Shown: positions 10,942 to 21,858 of the stretch, piece by piece
Numbering within the stretch: the first letter of the stretch is position 1
How the letters are laid out: each line of letters begins with the position of its first letter
Origin: Magnolia sinica
Taxonomy: Eukaryota > Streptophyta > Magnoliopsida > Magnoliales > Magnoliaceae
Length of the DNA: 64,000 nucleotides
Direction: 5' to 3'
Assembly: GCF_029962835.1 (NCBI RefSeq)
Contig: NC_080577.1
Location: 27,882,501 to 27,946,500 of the forward strand
The notes under the pieces: generated by a model
Told to the model about the DNA's origin: nothing
Databases searched by the model: none
The model's input: the letters and a program-made list of their open reading frames with translations, nothing else
Made by a program: the position numbers and the translations under genes

Positions 10942-12279
10942 ATGGGCCCTTCTCTCACTCTCGTTCTTCTCTTCTTCTTCCACACAGTCTCCTCCTCTTC
11001 CGACATCCAACCGTTCCTTCTCAGCCCCGACGAGCAGGAATCGGCATACCTCGTCCTCGAGTCGTTCAACTCGGCGATTGATTGGCGATCCCTCTTCCCC
11101 GATGACCTCTGCCTCTCCGCTCCCCATGGCGTCGTCTGCGATTTTTTCCCCGATGAAAACGAAGGTCGGGCCCACATTACCGAGCTCAGCTTCGGCTACA
11201 TATCTGACTACTCCTCCAACCCACCCTGCGGGCCAAATCCCCATTTTACCCCTCGCATTTCCTCTCTTCCTTTCCTCCGGAAGCTTTTCTTCTACAAATG
11301 TTTCACCGATCAGAACATCTCCCTCCCGGGGTATTTCTGGAATTCTTCTTCCCTACAAGAGCTCGTTTTCATGGAAAACCCATCTCTAGTTGGAAGCCTC
11401 GATGGCAATATCAGTAATTTCGACCGGCTTCAGAGGCTTGTTCTGTCGGGAACAGGGATTTCCGGAAATATCCCTGACTCGATCGGGGAATTACAGGAAC
11501 TCGAACAGCTCGTCATTTCGAGGAGCCATTTCAGCGGATGGATTCCATCAACGTTAGGGAAGCTGCAGAAGCTGAAAATCCTCGATCTCAGCTACAACCG
11601 ATTAGAGGGGAATCTCCCGCCAGAAATCGGAGGGATCCCGGAACTCTTAAAACTCGATCTGGGTTTCAATCAAATCGCTGGGGAAATCCCAAATCGGCTG
11701 GTGGAGCTGCAGAGATTGGAGTTCTTGGACCTGAGCTACAACCGCTTCGGGAACTTCGGCATTCCGCTCTTTCTATCAGAGATGCCGCAGTTGAAGGAGG
11801 TGTATTTGAGTGGGAACGCTCTGGGAGGGCAGATTCCAGAAATATGGGAGAAGCTAGGGGGCATTTTGGGAATTGGATTATCGAGTCTGGGGCTGGTTGG
11901 TAATATCCCAGCTTCAATGGGGGTATATTTAAGAAATGTGTCTTATCTGGGGTTAGATAATAACATGCTGGAAGGGAAGGTGCCTAAGGAGTTTGGATTG
12001 TTAAAGAATGTGAAGGAGATGAATTTAGAGAACAATCGATTAAGCGGAGAAATCCCATTTTCCGCTAATTTCTCCGCTAAAGTTGGAGGGAAGCTGAAAT
12101 TAGAGGGGAATCTGCGTCTTTGTGTGGATTCGGGTATGAGCAGAGGGCATTTTGGGGATTTTAGTGCTTGCGAGAAGAAAAAGGCGATTCCGAATGCTGC
12201 ACTGGTGTTCATCTCTGAGGGGTTTGTTCGAAAACCCTCTTTTCTGTTGATTTTTGTTTTTATTTTATTTCTTTTTTAA
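10942..12279 (+). CDS. PII-2: LRR protein, PIRIFORMOSPORA INDICA-INSENSITIVE 2-like
   Basis: 445 residues in one exon. Residues 1-19 form a signal peptide (hydrophobic LTLVLLFFFHTV). Residues 25-75 are the family's N-cap, with an SPDEQESAYLVLES segment and the Cys pair in DDLCLSAPHGVVCD, followed by HITELSFGY and the LPGYFW motif. About ten plant-type LRRs (LxxLxLSxNxLxGxIP) cover roughly 140-390. The C-cap cysteines are C394 and C409. A hydrophobic tail (about 430-445, FLLIFVFILFLF) suggests GPI anchoring or a membrane anchor; there is no kinase domain. In Arabidopsis the named relative PII-2 is needed for the response to a beneficial root fungus; applying that role here is inference. The start is chosen because it gives the signal peptide directly after the pyrimidine-rich leader. 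The gene looks intact and sits between two relics of the same MITE family. Confidence 0.88.
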   Translation: MGPSLTLVLLFFFHTVSSSSDIQPFLLSPDEQESAYLVLESFNSAIDWRSLFPDDLCLSAPHGVVCDFFPDENEGRAHITELSFGYISDYSSNPPCGPNPHFTPRISSLPFLRKLFFYKCFTDQNISLPGYFWNSSSLQELVFMENPSLVGSLDGNISNFDRLQRLVLSGTGISGNIPDSIGELQELEQLVISRSHFSGWIPSTLGKLQKLKILDLSYNRLEGNLPPEIGGIPELLKLDLGFNQIAGEIPNRLVELQRLEFLDLSYNRFGNFGIPLFLSEMPQLKEVYLSGNALGGQIPEIWEKLGGILGIGLSSLGLVGNIPASMGVYLRNVSYLGLDNNMLEGKVPKEFGLLKNVKEMNLENNRLSGEIPFSANFSAKVGGKLKLEGNLRLCVDSGMSRGHFGDFSACEKKKAIPNAALVFISEGFVRKPSFLLIFVFILFLF

Positions 12280-12699
12280 ATAGTGGGGTTTGAAAAGAAA
12301 AAGATACTAAAAGAAAAGAGTAGCGAGTCATGGAAAAACGAAGTTTATACATTTTCATTTTGTTATTCTTCTTCTTCTTCCTTTTTCTTTTGAGTTTTAG
12401 AGGGGTTTTTTTTGGTAAATCTGTAAATTGCAGTTTATTACTTGGAAATATAGTCAGTTTTTCTGAGGCAGTATGCAAGGTGAAGGTGTTCGTGGGATAT
12501 GGCATGTTATAATAGATTAAATGACCAAAATAGCCTTCTTTTCGCGAGGAATTACGTGAGCGATTCGATTGTCCCGCAGGTTTTTTTTGTCAATATAAGT
12601 GTCATAATTCAGATCAATCCCGACTGTTGATCTGTTGGGCCAGCATATGCCCAGGAAAGATATGGTTTGAAAATATTACTAATGAACTAGTGCAAAAAG

Positions 12700-12950
12700 A
12701 GCATTTGTCTACAGTCTGGTGTCTGTGTGGGCCCCATCATGATGTTTGTGTTTTATCCACACCGTCCATCCATTTTTCCAGCTCTTTTTAGGGAAGAAGT
12801 GTAAATTTAGACGGATCCAAATCTCAAGTGGACCACCACACGGGAAACAGTGGAGATGATGACAACCACCGTTGAAACCTTCCCACGGTCCACCATGAAG
12901 TTTAAGTGCACGAATATCCAATAAGTTTCCAACGGTTGGCATGAATAAAA
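12700..12950. mobile_element. Partial MITE, family B
   Basis: Starts in GGGCCCCATCATGATG and runs through CCGTCCATCCATTTTTCCAG and AAGTGGACCACCACACGGG, matching the left half of family B elements at 16.96, 57.9 and 61.1 kb. The right half is missing. Confidence 0.6.
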
Positions 12951-13047
12951 CACATACACCTGGTGGAGTAAATAACTTTTACATCACCCATCTCTCCGGT
13001 GTTTGTGAGAAATCCATCGCTATGTTTGCGAGAAATCCACTCCGTTC

Positions 13048-13159
13048 ATCTGTTTTTATGGATTATTTTAAGGCAGTAGATCAAAAATCAGATGGATCCA
13101 AACCATCTGTTTTCATGGATCATTTTAAGGTAAGAGACCAACAATCAGATGGATCCAAA
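13048..13159. repeat. Local 56-bp duplication
   Basis: Two head-to-tail copies of a CATCTGTTTT(T/C)ATGGAT...CAGATGGATCCAAA segment (13048-13103 and 13104-13159) within family E MITE sequence. Confidence 0.75.
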
Positions 13160-13319
13160 ACTCAAGGCATCCGTATGAGATGAAACAGTGGGGATTTAGT
13201 CACCACAGATGAAAATTTTGTGTGGCCACAAAATGTTTCTTATCAGGCTGATTTTTATTATTATTTAATCTCTTATAAATGGTTTAAATGGCATATAAAC
13301 ATCAACGTTGAGCCTTTCA

Positions 13320-13765
13320 ACGGTAGGAAACTCTCTACCTGTTTTTTTGCTTTTGTACGGCCGCTTGAATTTTGGGTCCACCAGATTTTTATTTTTTTCT
13401 CTTTTCCAAAATTGATCCTGGGTTTCTTGCAAACAAATAGATTGTAAACCTGGCATTTGAGTGTTCAAACCAAACTGTCCAAATCGAAATGCTGGACATT
13501 TAATAACTGTTGTGATGAAACCATTCAACGGCTCAAATTCATCAAACACGTGTTTATGAGATGGGATTGTTCAACCGATAGGATTCTAAATTGGTGACCT
13601 TCATGTAGTGGGTCCCACGAATTTAACTGTTTTATCTTGAGCGAATGTATGCCACGTGTACAATCCTGAATTGCATGATTGTCGAGTAGCACGCTCTGCC
13701 AGAGTATCAAATAAACATCAAAAGCCAGAACTAAAAAGAGCAACTGATGGCGGCCTGTACCCCCT
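13320..13765. mobile_element. Degenerate MITE relic, family G copy 2
   Basis: Shares GGGATTGTTCAACC, a TGTATGCCA block and AGAGTATCAAATAAA with the copy at 10240-10640, in the same order and orientation but well diverged. The PII-2-like gene lies between the two. Confidence 0.55.
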
Positions 13766-13769
13766 CCCA

Positions 13770-13975
13770 CGTTAAGTTCCCGTGGTCGGAAGCTATCTAG
13801 GGCTCACAGAGATTCTCGTGATAAATACACTCCGTCCAAAGTTTCTCAAGTTCACGATGGTACACTATAATAAAAATACGCAAAGTTCCAAAACTCGAGT
13901 GGACCACATGACAGGTAACAACCAAAAAATAAGAACTTCCATGGTCGAAGCTTTCTTGAGCTGGCCATGATGTTT
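13770..13975. mobile_element. Partial MITE, family D
   Basis: GTCGGAAGCTATCTAGGGCTC followed by CACAGAGATTC matches the left end of the fuller family D element at 19.39 kb; truncated after about 200 bp. Confidence 0.6.
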
Positions 13976-14865
13976 ATATGCCATCTAAATCCTTAATAAC
14001 GTCATTACAAATACTATTAAGATCAAAATCTTATGTGGCCCATAAAGTTAGCGACCCATGGATGGTTATGATGAGGTTGATCACCATCTTTCACAGGGAT
14101 AATTACTCCAAATCTAGGTAGCTTATCTGAACTCTTCACATAAATTTGTCAAATATATGGGGAGGAATAGAAAATAGGAATAATTTCTAATAAAATGGAA
14201 AATAAATAAATTAATAATAATAATAATTAAGTTTATCATCCCTTAAATAATGATATGGACCTAAAATAGGTTTCATAATAAAACTTCAACTCAAACTCTC
14301 TAAAATGGTAGCTTATTATAAATAATAAATTGACTGTCTACATACGGTCATGATTTTTATTAGATATTTAACTATGTTATTCTCTTAAATTTTCTAAGTA
14401 ATTTTTATACTAGATTCAACTCTATAGCTCGGTGGATAGAAAGTTATAGTCGAACTAAAATTTATTATAGCTAATAAAAACATAAATAATTTGTTTTAAA
14501 CTGCTCATATGATAGAATTTTACACATTTGGCATGGGGAGCCTGCCTGGCAGGGTTGGTGGCTAAAGTAGCATCTCTTTCCTCAAAATTATATAAAAAAA
14601 CAAGTTGAATAATCTATCTTAGCTTGCGAGGTGGTGGCGATCACTTCCGCCCCCTATTAAGCCTTCTCTGATTCATCCTGAACATGAAAGTATTGGTGAC
14701 CCAATCTACATTAGTTGGCAATGGTGGGTATTCAATCTCTACTTCTTTGTGTGATGTCAAATTCAAATTTGGACCCGCTTGATTTTTTAAGTCCTATCAT
14801 AATCTCATGAAATTGATGGACGAAGTGGATTTATTAGGGAAATCTATATGGCAAAGATAGCTTTC
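13976..14865. other. AT-rich spacer, no gene seen
   Basis: AT-rich sequence with a short TAA microsatellite at about 14210. I see no coding frame with family features and no bounded repeat. Confidence 0.5.
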
Positions 14866-15468
14866 TACCGTACCACATACACCTCACGTGATTGGCTAGT
14901 GTAACTCACACCATCTATATAGCTACTGTATTGATGTCATTAAGTTCCGTAGTCTAATCCATATTTGGTGAGCCTGTCTTAAGGCTTGATATGAAAAATA
15001 AAACAAATATAATTATCAAGTGGACCACACTAAAAAAAGCAGTGAAGGATTGAAAGTCTACCATTGAATTTCTTTTCAGTGTCATGGGAGTTTTGGATCA
15101 ATATGAAATTTGTTTTTCCTCTTCATTTACGTCTTTGTGATCTTATGGACAGATTGGATAGAAAATAAATGTTATGATGGGCTTATAAATTTTTTTAATA
15201 GTGAAAAATATTACCTCGGTTGTTATTTGTGGGGTGGTTAAGATGATCTTTAAATATGATTTATTTTTTAGGTGATGCTCTAAAATGACCTCTAAAAATG
15301 GAGGAACAGTGTAGATATAATAAATACATCACTTTGTAGTCATGCAACGTTGACCTCTTTTGAACCGTTTGTACAACTGGGAGCTCGAGGAGCGTTAGTG
15401 CTCGTTTTCGAGCCACACGTGCCTACAGCTATAGCTGCTGTGTGGTACACCAGCCAATCCGCTTCCCG
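14866..15468. mobile_element. TIR MITE, family F copy 1
   Basis: The right end GTACACCAGCCAATCCGCTT matches the family F terminus, seen most clearly at 18035-18612. The left end, around ACCGTACCACATACACCTCACG, is degraded. The body has the family's paired AAGTGGACCACAC and TGATCTTATGGACAG blocks. Confidence 0.65.
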
Positions 15469-15750
15469 CTTCACCGGGCCAGGCAACTCGCGCAAAAGAA
15501 TGCCACGTGTTGCTTTATAGTCGCGACGCGATCCATGAATGCGGAGAAGAAGTCGCTATCATTGTATGGCACATTAGACATGAGTGTCATGTCACCCTCT
15601 GCATGGCGCAACCAATCCTGCGCAGGATGCATGCCCATGCACGCCATTTCCATGACATGCACGCCATGTCACCTGCTGCGTCACATCTCAGCCGTAGACT
15701 ACATGCACGACATAATGCAAGGAGGGTTCACGTGATCCTCGACCTGTGGA
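15469..15750. repeat. Spacer with CATGCACGCCAT repeats
   Basis: A GC-richer spacer between two opposed family F ends. It holds several ATGCACGCCAT/GACATGCACGCCATG repeats, which explain the open frames here. No gene family recognised. Confidence 0.5.
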
Positions 15751-16226
15751 TATTCTATGGCTGCGGTAGGTACATGTCGTGCGAAGACGAGCACGGACGC
15801 TCCCCGAGAGATCCGAGTTGTACGAACGGTTCAAAGAAAATCAAAGTTTTATGGCCCCACGGTGATGTATTTATTATATTACACGGTTCATCTATTTTTA
15901 GAGATCACTTTAGATAATTATTCGGAAAAACGAATCATATCTAAAGATCATGACCACACTATAAATAGCAGTAGAGGTCATGATTTTCACCTTAAAATAT
16001 TTGTATGGCCCACCATAAGATTAACTTTCCATCCAATCTATTCCTAATGTCACAAGGACTTGGATGAAAAGGAAAAACAAATTTTATATTGTTCTAAGAC
16101 TTCCATGACCGTAATAAGAGTTTCAATGGTAGACGTTCCCTTCCTACTGCTTTTTTTAGTGTGAGTCACTTGATAATTAAACCTATCTTATTTTTAGTCT
16201 CAAGCTCTGAGAAGAGCTCACCAGAT
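15751..16226. mobile_element. Partial MITE, family F copy 2 (inverted to copy 1)
   Basis: GTACGAACGGTTCAAA and the preceding GTGCGAAGACGAGCACGGAC are the inverted counterpart of 15359-15440, so copies 1 and 2 meet head to head. The body matches the element at 56.7-57.3 kb. The far terminus is missing. Confidence 0.65.
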
Positions 16227-16836
16227 TAACTTTAATATCCCCAATTAGTGAGATATATAATTTTTGACACTATGGTTGTGATAAGCCCGCTAAAATATAT
16301 GTTTTGTCTAAAAGTGATGAAATTCCAAGTCTTAGATGGATCGAAGCACAAGATCATGTTCGAGTGACTAACCAACGATTTTTAATCGTTGATTGATATT
16401 GACAATGTTTGGACTTTGGACAATGCTGATCTACATGAACAATGTTTGGGCGGTGCCGAATATCATCAATGGGCCATGTGCCTAATAGAATGATAGTGTA
16501 CAATGACATACATTTATACCTGCAACTATTCAAATGATTTTAGGTGTAATCCAAGCTCTCACCTTGGATTACAAACCCTCTCAAGGAGGGGATTGGAAAC
16601 CCCCTGGATTGGCAATCCCCAGTTGCTTTATGCTGCCAAACAACCAAGGGGATTTGAAACACCCTCTAATCCTATGAAAAGGAAAAACAAATTTTATATT
16701 GTTCTAAGACTTCCATGACTCTAATAAGAGTTTCAATGGTAGACGTTCCCTTCCTATTGCTTTTTTTAGTGTGAGTCACTTGATAATTAAACCTATCTTA
16801 TTTTTAGTCTCAAGCTTTGAGAAGAGCTCACCAGAT
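16064..16836. repeat. 163-bp direct repeat pair, 610 bp apart
   Basis: 16064-16226 and 16674-16836 differ at only about four positions. The interval (16227-16673) holds unrelated AT-rich DNA and a small GGGATTGG/CCAATCCC fold-back element (about 16550-16670). It is best read as a recent partial tandem duplication of the end of a family F MITE. Confidence 0.85.
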
Positions 16837-16954
16837 AAATAGGTAGTTTTTTTCATAACACATATCTCTTGAACCTACTGGACTTGCTGAGGTGACTGTG
16901 GACTGTGGACAGGAAGGACGCGGATGGGCTATTGACAGGTTAAGTAGCGAGACT

Positions 16955-17370
16955 TATACTGAAGTTATACGTCACCCAGTTCCGTAGGTCCCACCATGAT
17001 GTGTGTTGTATCCCCACAGTTCATCCATTTGGAGAGATTATTTTAGAGTATGGGTACAAGAATGAGGCAGATACAAAGTTGTAGTGGAACCCACTACAGA
17101 AAACAGTGGAGACATCGAGTGACATCCACCGTTGAAACGTTCCTAAGGTCCACTGTGATGATTATTTAAGGTCCAACCCGTTTATAAGTTAACAGAGACA
17201 TTAAAAAAGGAAAAATACAAATATCAGCTTGATTGAAAAACTTTTGTACCCATTAGAATTTTTTAACGGTGGGTGTTACTATCTCCACTGTTTTCTGGTA
17301 GGGTCCAGTGGAGCTTTGAATCTGACTCATTAGATGGATCATGTCCTAAAATATTCCATTTGGGGATACA
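16955..17370. mobile_element. MITE, family B copy
   Basis: Runs from CCGTAGGTCCCACCATGATG to the inverted ATGGATCATGTCCTAAAATA region, with the family's CCACTGTTTTC and CCACCGTTGAAAC blocks. Non-coding and fold-back in character. Confidence 0.65.
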
Positions 17371-17497
17371 AAACATAAGTCATGGCCATACCACATAACT
17401 TGGTGTCGCCACTTCCGTGGCAAATCTGGCCACTCAACCTGCCAGTAGCTAATCCGCGTCCGGACAGGAAGCCCGTGAAAAAAAAAAAAAAAAAGGC

Positions 17498-18025
17498 GGG
17501 AACGGATTGGCCACTCCCCCTGATACCAGCCATTGGCTAGTGGTTGGTGCTTTATGGGGCCCACCATGATGTATGTGTGCCATCCATGCCGTCCATCTAT
17601 TTTTATATATCATTTTATGATATGATATAAAAATGAAGAATATTTCAATCTCAAGTGGACCGGAAATAGTGTTGAATGAATTTTGACCATTAAAAACGTT
17701 TTGGGGGCCATAAAAGTTTTGGATCAAGCTGATATTTATTTTTTCCCTTCATTCAAGTCTTTATGACCAAATCAACAGAGTGGATGTCAAATAAACAGTA
17801 AAGTGGGCCTTAGGAGAATTTTAATTGTGAATATCCATTCATTATTTTTGTCCTGTGGTGTGGCCCACATAAGATTTATATCCCTATCATTTTTTGTATC
17901 AAGCCATAAAATGATCTGTAAAACTATATTAACGGAATGGATGAAACACGTACATCATGGTGGGCCCCACAAAGCACCGACCACCAGCCACAGGCCGGTG
18001 TCAGGGGAGTAGCCAATCCGTTCCC
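17498..18025. mobile_element. TIR MITE, family A copy 2
   Basis: TIRs GGGAACGGATTGGCCACTCC and, inverted, GGGAACGGATTGGCTACTCC, each continuing into a CCTGA(T/C)ACC block. A poly-A run (17480-17495) lies immediately outside the left end. Confidence 0.85.
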
Positions 18026-18034
18026 TAGAAAAGC

Positions 18035-18612
18035 GGAAGCGGATTGGCTAGTCTGCCGCACACCACCGACCTAGCTGATGTGTTGACATCACCATGTTAT
18101 GTGGGTCCCATCACGAGGTATGAGTTATATCAACACTGTCCATTTACTTGACGAGATACTCTTAATGCTTGAACCGAAAAATAAGACAGACCAAAAAATC
18201 AAGTGAACCACAATGTAAAAAAGCAGTGGGAGATTAAATCGTATACCATTGAAATCTTTTGGGGTCAAAAAGAAATTTTGGATCAATATTATATATTTTT
18301 TCCTGTTCATCCAAGTCTGTGTGACCTTATGAACAGATTGGATGGAAAATAAACGCTAGGGTGGGACCTACGAATTTTTTAAGCGGTGAGAATCGTCGTC
18401 GCCACTACTATTTGTGGTGTGGTCCACTTGAGATTTTGATATGACTCATTTTTGAAATAAAGATATAAAATGATCTATGAACGGTGTGGATATGATATAT
18501 ACATCATTGTGGGGCCATGTAACTTTGATCCCCTTTGAACCGTTCGTAAACTCACGACACGTATCCAACCAGCTAGATTGGTGGTGTGCGGTACACCAGC
18601 CAATCAGCTTCC
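18035..18612. mobile_element. TIR MITE, family F copy 3 (best preserved)
   Basis: TIRs GGAAGCGGATTGGCTAGTCT and, inverted, GGAAGCTGATTGGCTGGTGT, both continuing into CCGCACACCACC. It starts only 10 bp after the family A copy ends. Confidence 0.85.
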
Positions 18613-18689
18613 CAAAAAAGATCCGTGGGACCTACACAGATGTCCATGTGACATCAACACCATCCCACCATTTTGCCAGCTTATGTTAG

Positions 18690-19095
18690 GACCTAAATCA
18701 TAGAATCGAACAGATTAAAACTTCAAGTGGGCCACACCACAATAAACAGTGATAACATGCGCTCGAACGTACAGTAATTACCATGCTTTCAAGATATGCA
18801 ACGCCCACCCTTGATGTGTATGTGAAATCCAATCCGTGAAACTGGTGAACATTCTCATCTTCACTGCACTCCCCCGTAATCATTCAGATCAAAACCTCAG
18901 GTGGGACACACCACATGGAGGAATTAATCAAGCCTGAAAACTATATATCGCATTTTGTCACATACCCAAATATTGGAATGTTTTTGGAGTTTCTTTATTC
19001 CCCTCATCCTAGTGGACCGGCGCTAATGACTAGATTGGATGACCTGTAAATAACAAGGTGGACCCCATATTTCATTTAGAAATTTTTCTATGTAA
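18690..19095. mobile_element. MITE, family C copy
   Basis: Shares GTGAAATCCAATCCGTG, CTCAGGTGGGACACACCAC and CCCTCATCCTAGTGG with the element in the RIC gene's leader intron near 26.0-26.4 kb. Termini not resolved. Confidence 0.55.
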
Positions 19096-19389
19096 ATATC
19101 GGGTAATTGTTTAGTATAGATTCGACCTACCACCTATCTTTTTTTATTCGATCTGAGTAAAACTTACTTTATCAAACTAAACCTCTACCTATACTGATGA
19201 GCTAATAAAGACAAAAATATTACTACTTTTTTCAACTACTTTACCTTAAAATCAGGAGTATTTTCATTCAAAATCTTTTTACCGTACGCTAAAAACCTAC
19301 TTTTGTAACATAAATTTTCAACCATAGAAAAAAAGAAGAAGATGGAAAGCGTGTACGGTGCTAATTTTTTCAATACCCAGTGTCCCCAG

Positions 19390-19865
19390 TCATATGGAGT
19401 TTGTCGGAAGCTATGTGGGGCTCACAGAGATTCCGGTGGCAAATCAACTGCGTCCATCAGCTTTTCAAGAAAACAATAAGACAGGAGTCCAAAAATCAGG
19501 CATCCAAAACTTAGGTGGATCACACCAAATGAAACAGGGAGAACGGAAATATCCACCAGTGAAACCTGCTTGGAGCCGATCCAGATATTTATATGCGATC
19601 CAAACCGTTCATAGATTTATTACCAATCAGATAAACTATATTCACGATTATCATCCTTATACATAACTCTGTGGCCTCCACAAAGTTTCCAATGGTGGAT
19701 GTTTAGTCCCCGCTTTCTTTGTGGTGTGGCCCTCCTGATTTTTGGATCTACCTGATTTTTCTTTAATTTCTGTCCTATTGCGGCCTTAAAAACTTATGGA
19801 CGGAGTGGATTTATACAATCATCTCTGTGGGCCCCACATAGGTTCCTGTGGCCAACTGCACAGGC
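19390..19865. mobile_element. TIR MITE, family D copy
   Basis: The left end GAAGCTATGTGGGGCTCACA is mirrored at the right end by the inverse of TGTGGGCCCCACATAGGTTC. The middle carries TTTGTGGTGTGGCCC and CACACCAAATGAAACAG blocks. Confidence 0.65.
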
Positions 19866-20281
19866 AATTCGTGTCCGGAATTTCTACGGTGGATGTCACC
19901 TCTCCAGTGTCCTCCATTGTTCCCTTTGGCGTGGCCCACCTCCTCATCAGGCATCATATTACCTATACTGATCCGTGTCCTCACCATGAACATGTCGTGG
20001 CCCAGCTGACCGGACTATCTTAACCGTCCGATTGGACGGGATGATTTGGGGCCACTCATTCTTTTGATCAGATAATATTATATTTTCAAGATGTGGATCT
20101 TACAATAAAGGAGCGACCACAATCATTTTTCTTTTATAAATCATTTCTTCTTTTTATTTTTTCACTAAGTCAAAATTCATTGCTCATGAATCCTGAGGGA
20201 AATACTATAATATCCACCGTTGAAATTGTGCATGTCCCACCTGTTAGAGTGAATCGTGGTCTGCCAGCTCTGCCTCGTGGA

Positions 20282-20890
20282 TAGGGGTGTACATCGAGTC
20301 GAACCGAGTCGAGCTAGCCTCAGCTAGCCTCAGCTCGGCCACTAGCTGACCTCAGCTCGAACTCTGCTTAATTGGCTCGGTCCTCGAGCCTAAATGGCCA
20401 GCTCCACGCGGTTCAGTCAGCAACTCCAGCCAGTTCGAACAGAGTTCACCATTGTAGCATTTTCACAAGCACCTAGACTACACCTTCAAAATCTCACTGT
20501 ATTTGAGATAGCAACAATGATTTTATAAGTATTTTATTAAACACCTTATAAGCAACATAAAAATCAAGAAAAAAAGGACGTTGGTTTCATATGCATACCT
20601 TTCTTGCCACCAGCCACACTTCTTTAAGTTATTTCATCAAACACTTGGTGAGCAACATCAATATCAAAGTAATTGAGTCACTGAACTGGTTCGATCCAAG
20701 TTTGATTCGAGCTGGGTTCGATCCAAGTCGAGTCGAGCTGGGGCCAGCTCAAACTTGGCTTGAACTCATTTTCGAGCTCAAAAAACCAGCTCGACCCAGC
20801 TTGAACTCAGCTTCCAACCAAGTCGAATCGAGCTTTTTCGAGTCAAGTCAAGTGAGCTAGCCGAGCTAGGTCGGTTCGTGTACACCTTTA
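20282..20890. mobile_element. hAT-type non-autonomous element rich in TCGAG motifs
   Basis: 609 bp, from TAGGGGTGTACATCG to GTGTACACCTTTA, with an exact 8-bp target duplication CTCGTGGA (20274-20281 and 20891-20898). The 8-bp duplication and TAGGG-type ends point to the hAT superfamily. The body is full of GAGTCGAGCT-like motifs on both strands. A related full copy is at 43746-44389 and a rearranged one near 60.5-60.9 kb. Confidence 0.85.
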
Positions 20891-21034
20891 CTCGTGGATA
20901 AGTGTATGGCCCACTGCAGTTGTCACAGTTCGGTTAATAGATAAGATTCAAAGACAAGAAAAATTTATTACTCAATTTCAATTATGAATGAGGAGATGGC
21001 ACTAGATTGATTGTAATTATGTTTAAGAAGACAT

Positions 21035-21200
21035 ATTTGATGGGTCCTTGCTCTTGCTCAGGTGCTAGACTCTTAGGAGTTTCAATACCCGATCAAGGGT
21101 TCGAGTACCCATAGGTGGTGAAATTCCACTAGCGTGAGTGTGTGGGGGTGTGTGTGCGTGTGTAAAAAAAAAAAAAGAAAAAAAGAAGAAGAAGAAGAAG
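21035..21200 (+). mobile_element. tRNA-derived SINE, unit 1
   Basis: A box A-like TTGCTCAGGTGCTAGA and a box B GGTTCGAGTACCC mark a tRNA-related head. The tail is GTGTGTGCGTGTGT then poly-A with GAA repeats. Flanked by AAGAAGACAT (21025-21034 and 21201-21210), a plausible target duplication. Confidence 0.8.
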
Positions 21201-21391
21201 AAGAAGACATTTAATTAAATATGGTCTTTACTTTATAAGATTTGGAGATTTTTAAGAATTCGAAGTTTTTAGTATTTATTGCCCAACCGGTTAGTAGATA
21301 AGATTCAAAGACAAGAAAATTTTATTACTCAATTTCGATTACAAATGAGGAGGTGGCACTAAATTGATTGTAACTATGTTTAAGAAGACAT

Positions 21392-21527
21392 ATTTGATGG
21401 GTCCTTACTCTTGCTCGGGTGCTAGACTCTCAGGAGTTTCAACACCTGGTCAAGGGTTTGAGTACCCATAGGTGGTGAAATTCCACTAGCGTGAGTGTGT
21501 GTGCGTGTGTAAAAAAAGAATAAGAAG
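21392..21527 (+). mobile_element. tRNA-derived SINE, unit 2
   Basis: Same head and AAGAAGACAT flanks as unit 1; shorter GT and A tail. Box B reads GGTTTGAGTACCC. Confidence 0.8.
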
Positions 21528-21718
21528 AAGAAGACATTTAATTAAATATGGTATTTACTTTATAAGATTTGGAGATTTTTAAGAATTCGAAATTTTTAGT
21601 ATTTATTGCCCAACCAGTTAGTAGACAAGATTCAAAGACAAGAAAAATTTATTACTCAATTTCGATTACGAATGAGGAGATGGCACTAGATTGATTATAA
21701 TTATGTTTAAGAAGACAT

Positions 21719-21858
21719 ATTTGATAGGTCCTTAGTCTTGCTCAGGTGCTAGACTCTCAGGAGTTTCAACACCCGGTCAAGGGTTCGAGTACCCATAGGT
21801 GGTGAAATTCCACTAGCGTGGGTGTGTGTAAAAAAAAAAGAAAAAAAAAAAGAAGAAG
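21719..21858 (+). mobile_element. tRNA-derived SINE, unit 3
   Basis: Same SINE and flanks; box B GGTTCGAGTACCC kept. The GT tail is reduced and is followed by long A and GAA runs. Confidence 0.8.

Noticed and set aside
15442-15917. Overlapping frames of 97 and 136 residues
   Set aside because: Span a MITE junction and CATGCACGCC repeats; composition is not protein-like.
16064-16836. TRIM-type retroelement (short direct terminal repeats)
   Set aside because: The repeats are MITE body sequence, lack TG...CA ends, and have no primer site between them.
20591-20860. 89-residue frame with ELGPAQTWLEL words
   Set aside because: Lies wholly inside the hAT-type TCGAG-rich element with no independent support.
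21041-21110. Possible tRNA gene (box A and box B present)
   Set aside because: No cloverleaf arms or anticodon stem could be formed; the GT/poly-A tail and flanking duplication make it a SINE.
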